Of a stretch of DNA of 45,159 nt, positions 1 to 7,843 are shown piece after piece. The translations under genes and the position numbers were made by a program. The notes under the pieces were generated by a model. That model had not been told where the DNA came from. It ran no database searches and was given only the letters and a program-made list of their open reading frames with translations. Numbering within the stretch: the first letter of the stretch is position 1; every line of letters starts with the position of its first letter. The DNA comes from Phycisphaerae bacterium (lineage in GTDB: Bacteria > Planctomycetota > Phycisphaerae > Phycisphaerales > UBA1924): positions 1 to 45,159 of the forward strand of contig PAKY01000074.1 of assembly GCA_002706885.1 (NCBI GenBank), in the 5' to 3' direction.

Positions 1-609
1 GAGCGCGAGCGCGCGGTCGGCGAGCGTCACCTGCGCTTCCGTGACCCCCCCCTTTCCGACGCTCTCCCGGAAATAGGCGAGGAGGCGTTCGCGACCCTCC
101 ACGACCGGCGCCTCTCGGCTCACACGAAGCGCTCGTTTGAGCAGCGTCGCGACTCCGAGAACGAGCGGTAGAACGCCGCAGACGGTGGCGAGGAGCCTTG
201 TCACGACGAGGGCGGGCGACAAAGCCTTCGCCCATCGCAACGGCGAGCGTCGCATGAGGTCCTTGGGCACCGCCTCCCCGAAGACGAGCAGCACGGGCGA
301 GAGGACGGCCATCTGGATGACCACCTGCGCCCACAGGGCGAGGTTCATGCCGTTCAGCAGCTCGGAGAGGCCGAGGGTGCCGAGGTAGTTCGCTGTGTTG
401 TTGCCGATGAGGATCGTCGTCAACGCGCGGTCGGGCCGAGCGAGTTCCCTCGCGACCCGCCGCACGCCGCGATCCCCCTCCGCGCGGCCACCGCGCAGCG
501 CCACCGGATTGACGCCATAGAGCGCGCTCTCGAGCCCGCTCCAGAGCGCCGAGCAGCCGAGCCTAACCAAGGCGAGGCCTGTCCAGAGGATGACGCTGGT
601 CTCTGTCAT
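1..609 (-). CDS. CNNM-domain (DUF21) membrane protein, 3'-truncated by window edge
   Basis: Reading from the ATG at 609 towards position 1 gives 203 codons with no stop, so the C-terminus lies outside the window. The protein starts MTETSVILW and has several hydrophobic segments. It shows the CNNM hallmarks: a GLESALY stretch in the first helix, an ILIGNNTANYL helix and a VFGEAVPKDL motif. CNNM/CorC-family proteins are membrane proteins linked to Mg2+ or Co2+ efflux; the CBS pair and CorC_HlyC domain that usually follow would be beyond the edge. The start overlaps the stop of the upstream paralogue in an ATGA (606-609), so it is probably translationally coupled. Family assignment is good; substrate is unknown. 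Confidence 0.8.
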   Translation of the reverse strand, partial: MTETSVILWTGLALVRLGCSALWSGLESALYGVNPVALRGGRAEGDRGVRRVARELARPDRALTTILIGNNTANYLGTLGLSELLNGMNLALWAQVVIQMAVLSPVLLVFGEAVPKDLMRRSPLRWAKALSPALVVTRLLATVCGVLPLVLGVATLLKRALRVSREAPVVEGRERLLAYFRESVGKGGVTEAQVTLADRALAL

Positions 610-1868
610 TCGGCGTCCGCCTCATGCGGAACGATGCGGATGATCACGCGGTCTACCCGCGGTCCGTCGACGCCCGTCACCTCGACCTCGGCGTCGCCGA
701 TCTTCAAGACATCGCCTTCGCTCGGCACGCGACCAAGAACGGTGTGGATCATCCCGCCCAGCGTGCGGGCGCCGCGGCGTGGCTCGACGTCAGGGCCGAG
801 CAGCGATCGGAGGTCGCGGAGGGGCGCTGATCCGGACGCGGTCCAGGCGCCGAGCCCGACGAGTCTGACGCCGCCGTCCTGCTCGTCAACCGTCTGCGTC
901 AGGCCGTCAACCAGTTCCTCGGCGATGTCCTCCGGTCGTACCACGCCAACGAAGATCCCCCGTTCATCGACGCACACGGCCTGCGACGCCCCGGTCGCCC
1001 GCATCTGCTCGAATACGGCGTCGAGCGGCGCGGTTTCGGGGACGTACAGCGCGCGGCTCGTAAACGTCGCGACCCTCGCGATCGCCGCCGGGGCTTCCAG
1101 ATAGGCGCGGACGTCGAGAAGGCCCACCACCCGCGTCTCGGGCGAGTCGTCGCACACCGGGGCACGCTCCCCCGCGCCATCGCGCACCGCTTCGAGCACG
1201 TCCTCTCTCGTTCCGCTGACGCGCACCCACGGCGTGTCCACCCGCGGCGTCATCACGTCGGCCGCTCGAGCCGAGCCGAGGTCGATCACGCCCTGAAGCA
1301 AGCGGCCCTCGTCCTCCGAAAGCTCGCCGGCGTTCAGGCTTTCGTGGATCACGCCGAGCAGATCGCGTGAACCACCCTCGCTCGGCTCACGATCGCCGCC
1401 CGACAGCTTGTGCGCCGGACGCATGGCGCCGTGCTCGATGAGGGTCAGGATCGGGCTAAGAGCGGATCGGAGCGCAAGAATCAGAGGCGCTAACAGGGCG
1501 CAGAACGGCGCCCGCGCGGTCCGGGCCAGGAGCTTGGCGAGCACCTCTCCGAAGAGCACGATCATGATCACCGACCCGACGCCGATGGCGGCGCTCATGC
1601 CAGCGCTCTCGGTCTGCGTGGACGCGACCGCGCCGAGCACGAAGTACGCGACGTTCGTGAGCATGTTCACGAGCAGGATCAGCACGAGCAGACGCGACGG
1701 TCTCGAGAGCAGTTCGTCGACCGCGGCCGCGGCCGTCGGGGCTCGTCGCCTGATCGAGTCACGGTCGGCCCGCGTGAGGCTGAACAGCGCCGTTTCACTC
1801 CCCGAGGCAAGCGCGGAGACGACGATGAGCAGGGGCATCGGCGCCAAAAGCGCCCAGACGGCGGTCAT
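606..1868 (-). CDS. CNNM/CBS/CorC_HlyC membrane protein (hemolysin C / magnesium-efflux family)
   Basis: 420 aa. Three to four membrane segments in the first about 150 residues form a CNNM domain (SGSETALFSLTR near residue 22, VLFGEVLAKLL near residue 105). A CBS pair follows at about 190-320 (VMTPRVDTPWV opens it, GVVRPEDIAEELV closes it), then a C-terminal CorC_HlyC domain (TLGGMIHTVLGRVP, DRVIIRIV). In the second FGE motif the usual Pro of FGEvlPK is Ala. I chose the ATG at 1868 because it overlaps the stop of hscB as ATGA (1865-1868); a longer version starting at 1919 would run into hscB. It is the third gene of a coupled operon and a paralogue of the next gene. The family is tied to divalent-cation export; the actual ion cannot be read from sequence. 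Confidence 0.88.
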   Translation of the reverse strand: MTAVWALLAPMPLLIVVSALASGSETALFSLTRADRDSIRRRAPTAAAAVDELLSRPSRLLVLILLVNMLTNVAYFVLGAVASTQTESAGMSAAIGVGSVIMIVLFGEVLAKLLARTARAPFCALLAPLILALRSALSPILTLIEHGAMRPAHKLSGGDREPSEGGSRDLLGVIHESLNAGELSEDEGRLLQGVIDLGSARAADVMTPRVDTPWVRVSGTREDVLEAVRDGAGERAPVCDDSPETRVVGLLDVRAYLEAPAAIARVATFTSRALYVPETAPLDAVFEQMRATGASQAVCVDERGIFVGVVRPEDIAEELVDGLTQTVDEQDGGVRLVGLGAWTASGSAPLRDLRSLLGPDVEPRRGARTLGGMIHTVLGRVPSEGDVLKIGDAEVEVTGVDGPRVDRVIIRIVPHEADAE

Positions 1869-2404
1869 AGCGTGCTCTGACCTCTGAGCCGCTCCAGCAG
1901 TCGCTCGACGTACCGCCACCGGTTCAGTTCGACCCGCACAACGCGAAGGTCGTCTGCTCCGGGCGGGTCGCCGAGGGCTCTGAACAGGTCTGACACGCGT
2001 TCGATCGCCTCGGACCGGCTCACCATCGCCGTTTCCGTGAGCTCGCTGATGGCGGCGTCGTCACTCGAAGCGAGCGCGTCATCGACCTCGCTCCCCAGCT
2101 CCATCATCTCCATCAGGAAGCCGGGTGGAAGGTCGCGGCACAACGCTCCGTCGGGTCCGCCAATCAACGCGAGTAGCTCGTTCGCCCGAGCCTCGGCGTT
2201 GAGCAACGTCGCTCGGGCTTGGTTCAATCGGGCCATCTCCTGCTCCGCCGCTTCCCGCTGCGCCGCATCTGCGACGGCGAGATCGGGGTGCAGCGACGCC
2301 GCACGCTCGAGGTACCGCGTCTCGATCAGCGCCTTGTCGATGTCGAACGCGGGCGGAACGCCGAGACGCTCGAACGCGTTGGCCCGCGAATCGCGGGTGG
2401 TCAT
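1865..2404 (-). CDS. hscB: Fe-S cluster co-chaperone HscB-like J-domain protein
   Basis: 179 aa. An N-terminal J-type domain spans about residues 8-80, with the HPD signature at 39-41 that stimulates Hsp70 ATPase activity. A C-terminal helical region begins LPPGFLMEMMEL, matching the HSCB_C domain that binds the IscU scaffold. HscB normally works with HscA to move nascent Fe-S clusters from IscU to clients in the cytoplasm. No hscA, iscU or iscS is next to it here. The ATG at 2404 overlaps the upstream stop (ATGA, 2401-2404), and the stop overlaps the next start in the same way. The HscB call rests on the two-domain layout; a generic DnaJ-like role is the alternative. Confidence 0.78.
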   Translation of the reverse strand: MTTRDSRANAFERLGVPPAFDIDKALIETRYLERAASLHPDLAVADAAQREAAEQEMARLNQARATLLNAEARANELLALIGGPDGALCRDLPPGFLMEMMELGSEVDDALASSDDAAISELTETAMVSRSEAIERVSDLFRALGDPPGADDLRVVRVELNRWRYVERLLERLRGQSTL

Positions 2405-2892
2405 CGACCCGACGCCGTCGGGAACAGCGGCGAGTTGTTCGGACCCGCTTCCGTCTTGAGACCTCGAGCGGTCCAGTCCGCTATGCCGCCGTCGTAGACG
2501 AAGATGTCCTTGTACTTCTTGCTCATCAATCGCTTCGCCAACGCGCGAGCGGGCGGGCTCGACGGATGATCGCCGTAAACGACCACGTACTTGTACCGCT
2601 CGATCCGGGGGTCGCGATCCGCGTAGGGCGGCACACTGCTCAGCGGAAGGTGCTGCGCGCTCGGGATTCGAGCGGTGAGATAATCTGAGGTCGGTCTCGG
2701 GTCGAGAACAAGGACGTGGGCCTTCACGGGGTTCTCCGACTGCTTTTCGAGCAGTTCTCGGAGCCGCGGGTTGGGCATCAGTTCGATGTCCTCCTCCGAT
2801 ACCGCGCGAACGCCGTCACAACCGACGGCCAGCAGGACAGCTACGGCGAAAGGGAGAACAGCCAGGCGGAGCAGGAATCTCTGATGAAGCAT
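2401..2892 (-). CDS. Rhodanese-like lipoprotein lacking the catalytic cysteine
   Basis: 163 aa. The N-terminus is a lipoprotein-type signal (hydrophobic run ending LLAVGC, putative lipid-modified C25), so it is probably exported. Residues about 55-155 resemble a rhodanese fold: VLVLDPRPTSDY, then IPSAQHLPLS, then KYVVVYGDHPSS, then a closing VYDGGIADWTARGL. In active sulfurtransferases the loop after the VVVY strand starts with Cys; here it is Gly (G107), so sulfurtransferase activity is not expected. The ATG at 2892 was chosen because it begins the signal peptide; the longer reading frame upstream is antisense to the divergent gene. It leads the coupled operon rhodanese-hscB-CNNM-CNNM and probably uses the divergent -10 at 2902-2907. 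Confidence 0.8.
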   Translation of the reverse strand: MLHQRFLLRLAVLPFAVAVLLAVGCDGVRAVSEEDIELMPNPRLRELLEKQSENPVKAHVLVLDPRPTSDYLTARIPSAQHLPLSSVPPYADRDPRIERYKYVVVYGDHPSSPPARALAKRLMSKKYKDIFVYDGGIADWTARGLKTEAGPNNSPLFPTASGR

Positions 2893-2900
2893 GGTGTTCG

Positions 2901-2907
2901 TAGAATA
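2901..2907. promoter_or_regulatory. Overlapping divergent -10 elements
   Basis: The top strand reads TAGAAT at 2901-2906, one mismatch from the TATAAT consensus, about 75 nt upstream of the DsbD-like gene. The bottom strand of 2902-2907 reads TATTCT, ending 9 nt before the ATG of the rhodanese-like gene. The two would compete for polymerase. No clear -35 was found on either side, so this is a prediction. Confidence 0.4.
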
Positions 2908-2979
2908 GCACGGGCTGCAGCCGCGTTGTTCGATCCGTGTGGGATCGGAAGTCGCGGCGCCCGCAGCAATGGAGAACCG

Positions 2980-3837
2980 ATGCGGAGCCTTCTCACAGCC
3001 TCGGTGATTGGAGTGTCTCTGTACGGCGCGTCGGCGCCCGTCGCGCAGGTCGAAGCGCAGCCGGCGGTCGAACGTCGGCATGTCCGGTTCGACATCGTCA
3101 CCGAGCACGCCGACCTCATCGCGGGCGAGACCAACCTCCTCGGGCTTCGGTTCACGATCGAGCCGAAATGGCACGTCTACTGGCGAGGTCGGAACGACAC
3201 CGGTTTCCCGATCGCGCCGGAGTGGAAGCTTCCCGCTGACTGGGAGGCGGGCGAACTCCAGTGGCCCGCGCCGCACCGGTACGAGGCGCCGGGTGACATC
3301 CTCGATCACATCTACGAGGAGGAGGTCACCCTCCTGCTCCCGATCAAAGTGCCCGAGGGAGCCGTCGGCTCGCGCGTCACGATCCCTTTCACGGCCGATT
3401 GGCTCGCGTGCCGAGAGGCCTGCGTCTTCGAGAATGGTAAAGCCTCGATCTCGCTGTCGGTCGTCTCCGACGAGTCCGAGACCCGCCGTGGCAAGGGCGC
3501 CCGCTCAATCGAGACGACACGGGGACGCCTGCCGAAGAAGATCACCGGTGAGGAAGGCGAACCCAAGCTCGAATGGCGGAACGGTTCGCTGATCGTCATG
3601 GAGACCCGGCCCTACGAGTGGATCGCGTTCTACCCCCGGGAGGACTCGATCGCCGTCGCGGATCCGCTCGAGAACGCGAAGGTGAAGAAAGATTCATTGA
3701 CACTTACGCCCGATCGTGATGCTCCGGGCGATGGGAAGCGGATCATTGGTATGCTCGAAATCCGCCTTCCCGGCGAGAAACCGAGCCTCATTTATGAGGT
3801 CGATTCCCCTTTGCCTGAGCATGAAGACGACCGTTGA
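2980..3837 (+). CDS. Secreted DsbD alpha-domain-like (nDsbD/ScsB-type) thiol protein
   Basis: 285 aa. Begins MRSLLTASVIGVSLYG, a Sec signal peptide ending near AQVEAQ. The mature part shows the features of the N-terminal domain of disulfide reductase DsbD/ScsB: KWHVYWRGRNDTG, then WPAPHRY, then WLACREACVF. The last holds C144 and C148 in a CxxxC arrangement that fits the redox-active pair. Only the periplasmic alpha domain is present; the membrane electron-transfer part and the C-terminal thioredoxin domain of full DsbD are absent. The ATG at 2980 is preferred over one near 2884, which would overlap the divergent gene and add a non-signal N-terminus. It probably works with the redoxin 100 bp downstream. 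Function as a reductase of exported proteins is inferred. Confidence 0.8.
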   Translation: MRSLLTASVIGVSLYGASAPVAQVEAQPAVERRHVRFDIVTEHADLIAGETNLLGLRFTIEPKWHVYWRGRNDTGFPIAPEWKLPADWEAGELQWPAPHRYEAPGDILDHIYEEEVTLLLPIKVPEGAVGSRVTIPFTADWLACREACVFENGKASISLSVVSDESETRRGKGARSIETTRGRLPKKITGEEGEPKLEWRNGSLIVMETRPYEWIAFYPREDSIAVADPLENAKVKKDSLTLTPDRDAPGDGKRIIGMLEIRLPGEKPSLIYEVDSPLPEHEDDR

Positions 3838-3853
3838 CCGATTTGCTGAAACC

Positions 3854-3870
3854 CGGCGCACGCTGCGCCG
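3854..3870 (+). terminator. Short hairpin between the DsbD-like gene and the redoxin
   Basis: A perfect 7-bp inverted repeat (CGGCGCA / TGCGCCG) with a 3-nt loop, followed by TAATTTGG. The T-rich tail is weak, so this could be a partial terminator or simply a leader structure of the redoxin mRNA. Confidence 0.35.
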
Positions 3871-3937
3871 TAATTTGGTGTAGCGCTCGCGAACCGTCGC
3901 AAGCCTGTTCAGAGGCTGGATGAAAGGAGACTCACGT

Positions 3938-4573
3938 ATGATCCGCACGCTCAAACTCAACTCGATGCGAACGTTTATGGCGATCGTCGCCGCCGCTTTC
4001 ACGACCGCCGGCGCCACCGCCAGCGGACCCGAGAAGGCCGTCATCGGCGGCGAGGCGCCCGCCTTCAAGCTGACCGACCTGGAGGGGAAGAAGCACGACC
4101 TCGCCGAGTACACCAAGGAGGGCAAGGTCGTCGTCCTCGAGTGGTTCAATCCCGAGTGCCCGTTCGTGAAGAAGCACTACGCGGGCGAAGACAAGACCAT
4201 GATCGCGCTCCAGGAAGAGTTCAAGAACGACGAGGTCGTCTGGCTGCGCATCAACTCCGGCGCGGAGGGCAAGCAGGGCGCTGGCCTCGAACACAACAAG
4301 AAGCGCGCCGAGGAGTTCGGCATCGAGACGCCGATCCTGCTCGATGAGTCGGGCAAGGTCGGCCAGATGTACGGCGCGAAGCGCACCCCCGAGCTGTTCA
4401 TCATCGATACCGACGGTCGTATCCAGTACCACGGCGCGATCGACGACAACCCGGGCCCGCAGCTCACTGGCAAGGAAACGAACTACGTCAAGGATGCGCT
4501 GCGTCAGGTCCTCGCGGGCGAGACCGTCACGATGCGCGAGACCCGCGCGTACGGCTGCGGCGTCAAGTACTAA
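3938..4573 (+). CDS. Exported thioredoxin-fold redoxin (AhpC/TSA superfamily), single-Cys active site
   Basis: 211 aa. A signal peptide (RTFMAIVAAAFTTAGATASG) is followed by an AhpC/TSA-type thioredoxin fold. The active-site loop is WFNPECPFVKKHY with one cysteine (C74), where thioredoxins have CxxC. The cis-Pro loop is RTPELFIID, and the C-terminus ends YGCGVKY with C207, a candidate resolving cysteine. The ATG at 3938 is chosen because AAAGGAGA at 3923-3930 lies 7 nt upstream; an in-frame ATG at 3920 has no such site. Exported redoxins of this kind handle thiols or peroxides outside the cytoplasm. The neighbour with a DsbD-alpha fold supports a shared thiol pathway. A strong terminator follows at 4637. 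Confidence 0.85.
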   Translation: MIRTLKLNSMRTFMAIVAAAFTTAGATASGPEKAVIGGEAPAFKLTDLEGKKHDLAEYTKEGKVVVLEWFNPECPFVKKHYAGEDKTMIALQEEFKNDEVVWLRINSGAEGKQGAGLEHNKKRAEEFGIETPILLDESGKVGQMYGAKRTPELFIIDTDGRIQYHGAIDDNPGPQLTGKETNYVKDALRQVLAGETVTMRETRAYGCGVKY

Positions 4574-4636
4574 GACATCCGGCGTGTAACAAGTCATCCG
4601 TCGCGGCCCGCACGACCGCGACGAGAACGTCCGATC

Positions 4637-4673
4637 GCCCCGCCCGGCCAACAGCCCGGCGGGGCTTTTTCTT
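4637..4673 (+). terminator. Rho-independent terminator after the redoxin gene
   Basis: An 8-bp perfect outer stem (GCCCCGCC / GGCGGGGC) with an inner GGC/GCC stem and a CAACA loop is followed by TTTTTCTT. It is a textbook intrinsic terminator about 65 bp after the redoxin stop. Confidence 0.9.
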
Positions 4674-4747
4674 GGTCCCGAGTTCGCCCATAGCCCTTTT
4701 TGGGGCCGAGAGGCCGCGGTTGTGGCGGGCGAGCCCGGAGCCGCCGA

Positions 4748-4753
4748 TAGGAT
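4748..4753 (+). promoter_or_regulatory. Putative -10 (TAGGAT) directly before rseP
   Basis: TAGGAT ends 5 nt before the ATG at 4759. Transcription would then start at or next to the start codon, giving a leaderless or nearly leaderless mRNA. The AGGA inside the same hexamer is an alternative weak ribosome-binding site. No -35 recognised. Confidence 0.35.
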
Positions 4754-4758
4754 CGACC

Positions 4759-6894
4759 ATGGCGGGACTTCTCGACGGCCTCGGCGCCCTTATCAATCTG
4801 CTCACGGTCGTGATCGGCTTCGGCCTGATCATCATGATCCATGAGCTCGGCCACTTCCTCGCGGCTCGGTGGGCGGGCATCCGCGTGCTGACATTCGCGA
4901 TCGGCTTCGGCCACCCCCTGCTCAGCTACCGACGAGGCATGGGTTGGCGGCGAGGGTCGACGGCGGCCGAATACGAGCGTCTGATCAACGCCGAATCGGA
5001 CATCGCAGGGGACGCCGATCCCTCCGATGGAAGTCGACGCGCGATCAGCCACACCGAGTACCGCCTCGCGGCGCTCCCGCTCGGTGGCTACGTCCGCATG
5101 CTCGGTCAGGACGACCTCGATCCGATGTCGGTAAGCGATGCGCCAGACAGCTACCAGCGGGCGCCCGTCTGGAAGCGGATGGTCGTGATCTCGGCGGGCG
5201 TGGTGTTCAACATCATCAGCGCGGCGGCGTTGTTCGTCGCGGTGTTCATGATCGGGATCAAATCGGCGCCTCCCGTCGTTGGAGCCACGCTCCGCGGCTC
5301 GCCCGCGGAGAACGCCCGCGTGGTTGCGGGGCCAGAGGGGACCGAGCCCGGCCTCCGCGGCGGCGATCGGATCGTGGCGGTAAACGGCGAGATCGCTCGG
5401 ACGTTCCCCGACGTGATGATGTCGCTCGCGCTCGCCGAACGCGGACGATCGGTCGAGATCAAGGTCGAGCGGCCCGGCGTCGATCGACCGATCGTGTTCA
5501 GCGCGATCCCCGAGGCGAGCGACGCCACGGGGCTGCTGAGCGTCGGTGTCGCACAGGCCACGACGCTCACGCTTCTCGATGACGACGATGTGAAAGGGCT
5601 CCGACCGGTGCTCGACCGGCTCGGGTTGGAGGGCGTACCGCCCGGCAGCACCGTCGTCTCGGTGAACGGGTCGGATGATTTGCATGTCGGCTCGGACTTG
5701 GCGCGGGTATTCGCGGAGAGCGATGGCGCCCCGGTGCAGATCGTGTTCGAGGCGCCGGGAGGAGAGCGAGTCACGAAGACCGTGGCGCCGACGCTTGAAC
5801 CGCAGGTCGGCGAGATCAGCGTCGATGGCTCGGTCTGGCCGATCGCTCACGCGCTTGGCCTGACCCCGGTCATGACCGTCTCGACCGCGGACGATCCCAC
5901 TACGACAAAGGACGATCCAAAGCAGGGCCTCAAGCCCGGCGACGCGTTCGCGAGGATCGGTTCAATCGAGTACCCGAGCCTGATCGAGGGGCTCCGGGAG
6001 ATCCGGTCGCGCCGGGGCGAAGCGATCGAGTTGGAAACCCTCCGAGGGTCCACCGACGGCGGCGTGGAGCTCGTCAAGATTGACGCCCAGGTGACGAGAA
6101 AGGGCGAGGGCCAGGTCGGGTTCCTCCCCGCGAGCGATCTCGATGTTCCCCCGATCCTTGCCGCCACGCCGCGGGGGCTCGAAGCAGATGGCCCCGCGTT
6201 CGCCACCGACTCGATCGATCTTCGCCCGGGGACTCGCATCCTCGAGGTCGAAGGAAGCCGCGTCGACACCATGCAGGACGTCCTGGTAGCACTGCGGCGC
6301 GCCGCGATCGATGGAGCCGACGACGTTGCGTTGCTGGTCGCCCCTCCGCTAACCGTCGAGGGCGCCGTGGGTGAGCCGCGGACCGTTCGCATCGACCTCG
6401 ACGAGAGCGACCGCGTCGCGCTGACATCGCTCGCGTGGAACGCTCCGTTCTCAACGGCGATCTTCAAACCCTCGGAGAAGCTGCTCAAAGCCGAGCACCC
6501 GCTGGAAGCGATCACGATCGGCCTTCACGAGACGCGTCGGATCGCGGTGAGCGTGTACGTGCAGTTTGCGCGGCTCTTCCAGGGGTCCGTCAAGATCGAG
6601 CACATCAAGGGGCCGGTCGGCATCGCGCACGTCGGCACGCTCGTCGCCGCGAAGGGACCCGTGTGGCTCATGTTCTTCCTCGCGATGATCAGCGTGAACC
6701 TCGCGGTCATCAACTTCCTGCCGCTCCCGGTCGTGGACGGCGGCCAGTTCCTCATGCTCCTGTACGAGCAGCTTCGCGGCCGGCCCGTCCCGATTGGGGT
6801 GCAGAACGCCGTCACCATGGCGGGCCTCGCCCTGATCGCGGGCGTGTTCCTTGTCGCGACGTTCAATGACGTCCGCTCGCTGCTCGGGCTCTAG
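4759..6894 (+). CDS. rseP: RseP-type intramembrane site-2 zinc metalloprotease with extra PDZ-like repeats
   Basis: 711 aa, against about 450 in E. coli RseP. The zinc motif HELGH is at residues 28-32 in the first membrane helix, and the third zinc ligand lies in NFLPLPVVDGG (D660) in a late helix. Several hydrophobic segments frame a long extracytoplasmic region. This region has four stretches ending in the glycine-turn pattern of PDZ domains: near 174-235 (GLRGGDRIVAVNGE), 280-345 (PPGSTVVSVNGS), 387-450 (GLKPGDAFARIGS) and 485-540 (LRPGTRILEVEGS). E. coli has two. Site-2 proteases cut membrane-bound substrates such as anti-sigma factors. The upstream in-frame codons from 4672 lack protease features, so the ATG at 4759 is used. 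An alpha/beta hydrolase follows after 22 bp. Confidence 0.92.
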   Translation: MAGLLDGLGALINLLTVVIGFGLIIMIHELGHFLAARWAGIRVLTFAIGFGHPLLSYRRGMGWRRGSTAAEYERLINAESDIAGDADPSDGSRRAISHTEYRLAALPLGGYVRMLGQDDLDPMSVSDAPDSYQRAPVWKRMVVISAGVVFNIISAAALFVAVFMIGIKSAPPVVGATLRGSPAENARVVAGPEGTEPGLRGGDRIVAVNGEIARTFPDVMMSLALAERGRSVEIKVERPGVDRPIVFSAIPEASDATGLLSVGVAQATTLTLLDDDDVKGLRPVLDRLGLEGVPPGSTVVSVNGSDDLHVGSDLARVFAESDGAPVQIVFEAPGGERVTKTVAPTLEPQVGEISVDGSVWPIAHALGLTPVMTVSTADDPTTTKDDPKQGLKPGDAFARIGSIEYPSLIEGLREIRSRRGEAIELETLRGSTDGGVELVKIDAQVTRKGEGQVGFLPASDLDVPPILAATPRGLEADGPAFATDSIDLRPGTRILEVEGSRVDTMQDVLVALRRAAIDGADDVALLVAPPLTVEGAVGEPRTVRIDLDESDRVALTSLAWNAPFSTAIFKPSEKLLKAEHPLEAITIGLHETRRIAVSVYVQFARLFQGSVKIEHIKGPVGIAHVGTLVAAKGPVWLMFFLAMISVNLAVINFLPLPVVDGGQFLMLLYEQLRGRPVPIGVQNAVTMAGLALIAGVFLVATFNDVRSLLGL

Positions 6895-6902
6895 GTTTCG
6901 CC

Positions 6903-6908
6903 TATAGC
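6903..6908 (+). promoter_or_regulatory. Putative -10 (TATAGC) before the alpha/beta hydrolase
   Basis: TATAGC ends 8 nt before the GTG start at 6917, in the 22-bp gap after rseP. No Shine-Dalgarno sequence is visible between them, so a leaderless start from an internal promoter is possible alongside readthrough from rseP. Confidence 0.35.
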
Positions 6909-6916
6909 CTCTGGCC

Positions 6917-7843
6917 GTGCCAACGTTCTCGCTCGACCGTCTTGACCTATCCCTCGCCTCGCTCGGTGGCCTCGCCATCCTGCTTGCCGCGGGCTTTGCG
7001 ATCTACGTCGCGTTGCTCGTTGCGATGACCATCGTCCGCTTCGTTCGCCCGCCGCGCCGAACGTACGCCTGGGCGATCGCCCGAACGCTGCCGGGCGATC
7101 CGCGGGAAGCCTGCGACGCCGAGTTTGAGGATGTTGGCGAGCAGTTGCTCCCGGGCGAAGGCATCGCGGCGTGGTCGATCAACGGCTTGGAGCCTGATGG
7201 ACCTGTCATCATCGCCTCGCACGGCTGGGGCAGCGGACGGATCGAGATGCTCGGTCGCCTCGCCGCTCTCCTGCCGCTCGCTTCTCGGGTCATCCTGTGG
7301 GACATGCCGGGCCACGGCGAGTCGAGCGGCGTCTGTCTGCTCGGCGCCCGCGCGTCGAAGCTCCTGGGACGCATGATCGACGCCCAGGATCGTGGGGTCG
7401 TGCTCTACGGCTGGTCACTCGGCGCCGAGGTCTCGCTGCTCGCGGCGCGCGGTCGCGGCGAGGGTGTCCGCGGCGTGGTGATAGAGGGCGCCTACCGCCG
7501 GGGGGTCACGCCGGCGGCTCGGCTCATGCGGATCTCCGGGGCCCCCGCGGGTCTGAATCTCACGCCGGCCTTGGCGCTCATCGGGCTCGCGTCGGGTGAT
7601 CCGCTCGGACGATTCCGAGACCTCGCCGACGCCGCAAAACGGGTCGGCGCCCCCCTGCTCGCCCTCCACGCCTCGAAGGACTGGGTATCGCCGCCAACCG
7701 ACACCCTCGCCATCGTTGACGCCACGGGCGGGCGGTTCGTCGAGATCGACGGCGCCGATCACTGGAACGTCTGGTCCGTCGAACAAACGCGCGGCGTCGC
7801 GGCCGAAGCAATCAGCGCATTCGTCCGATCGCTCAGAGTGTGA
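6917..7843 (+). CDS. Membrane-anchored alpha/beta-hydrolase
   Basis: 308 aa with a GTG start. One N-terminal membrane helix (about residues 14-41) is followed by an alpha/beta-hydrolase fold: oxyanion region IIASHGWGSG, strand-loop ILWDMPGHGESSG, and nucleophile elbow GWSLG with S167. The likely acid is in HASKDWVSPP and the catalytic His is in DGADHWNVW. The set of residues is complete, so it should be an active esterase/lipase/peptidase-like enzyme; the substrate cannot be told. The C-terminal 11 bp overlap the convergent UPF0173 gene. Confidence 0.85.
   Translation: MPTFSLDRLDLSLASLGGLAILLAAGFAIYVALLVAMTIVRFVRPPRRTYAWAIARTLPGDPREACDAEFEDVGEQLLPGEGIAAWSINGLEPDGPVIIASHGWGSGRIEMLGRLAALLPLASRVILWDMPGHGESSGVCLLGARASKLLGRMIDAQDRGVVLYGWSLGAEVSLLAARGRGEGVRGVVIEGAYRRGVTPAARLMRISGAPAGLNLTPALALIGLASGDPLGRFRDLADAAKRVGAPLLALHASKDWVSPPTDTLAIVDATGGRFVEIDGADHWNVWSVEQTRGVAAEAISAFVRSLRV

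Noticed and set aside
2893..3309. N-terminal extension of the rhodanese-like lipoprotein to 302 aa
   Set aside because: It is antisense to the DsbD-like gene and would bury the signal peptide in the middle of the protein.
4594..5850. 418-aa minus-strand frame opposite rseP
   Set aside because: Arg/Asp/His-rich composition with no motif; antisense shadow of a well-supported gene, typical of GC-rich DNA.
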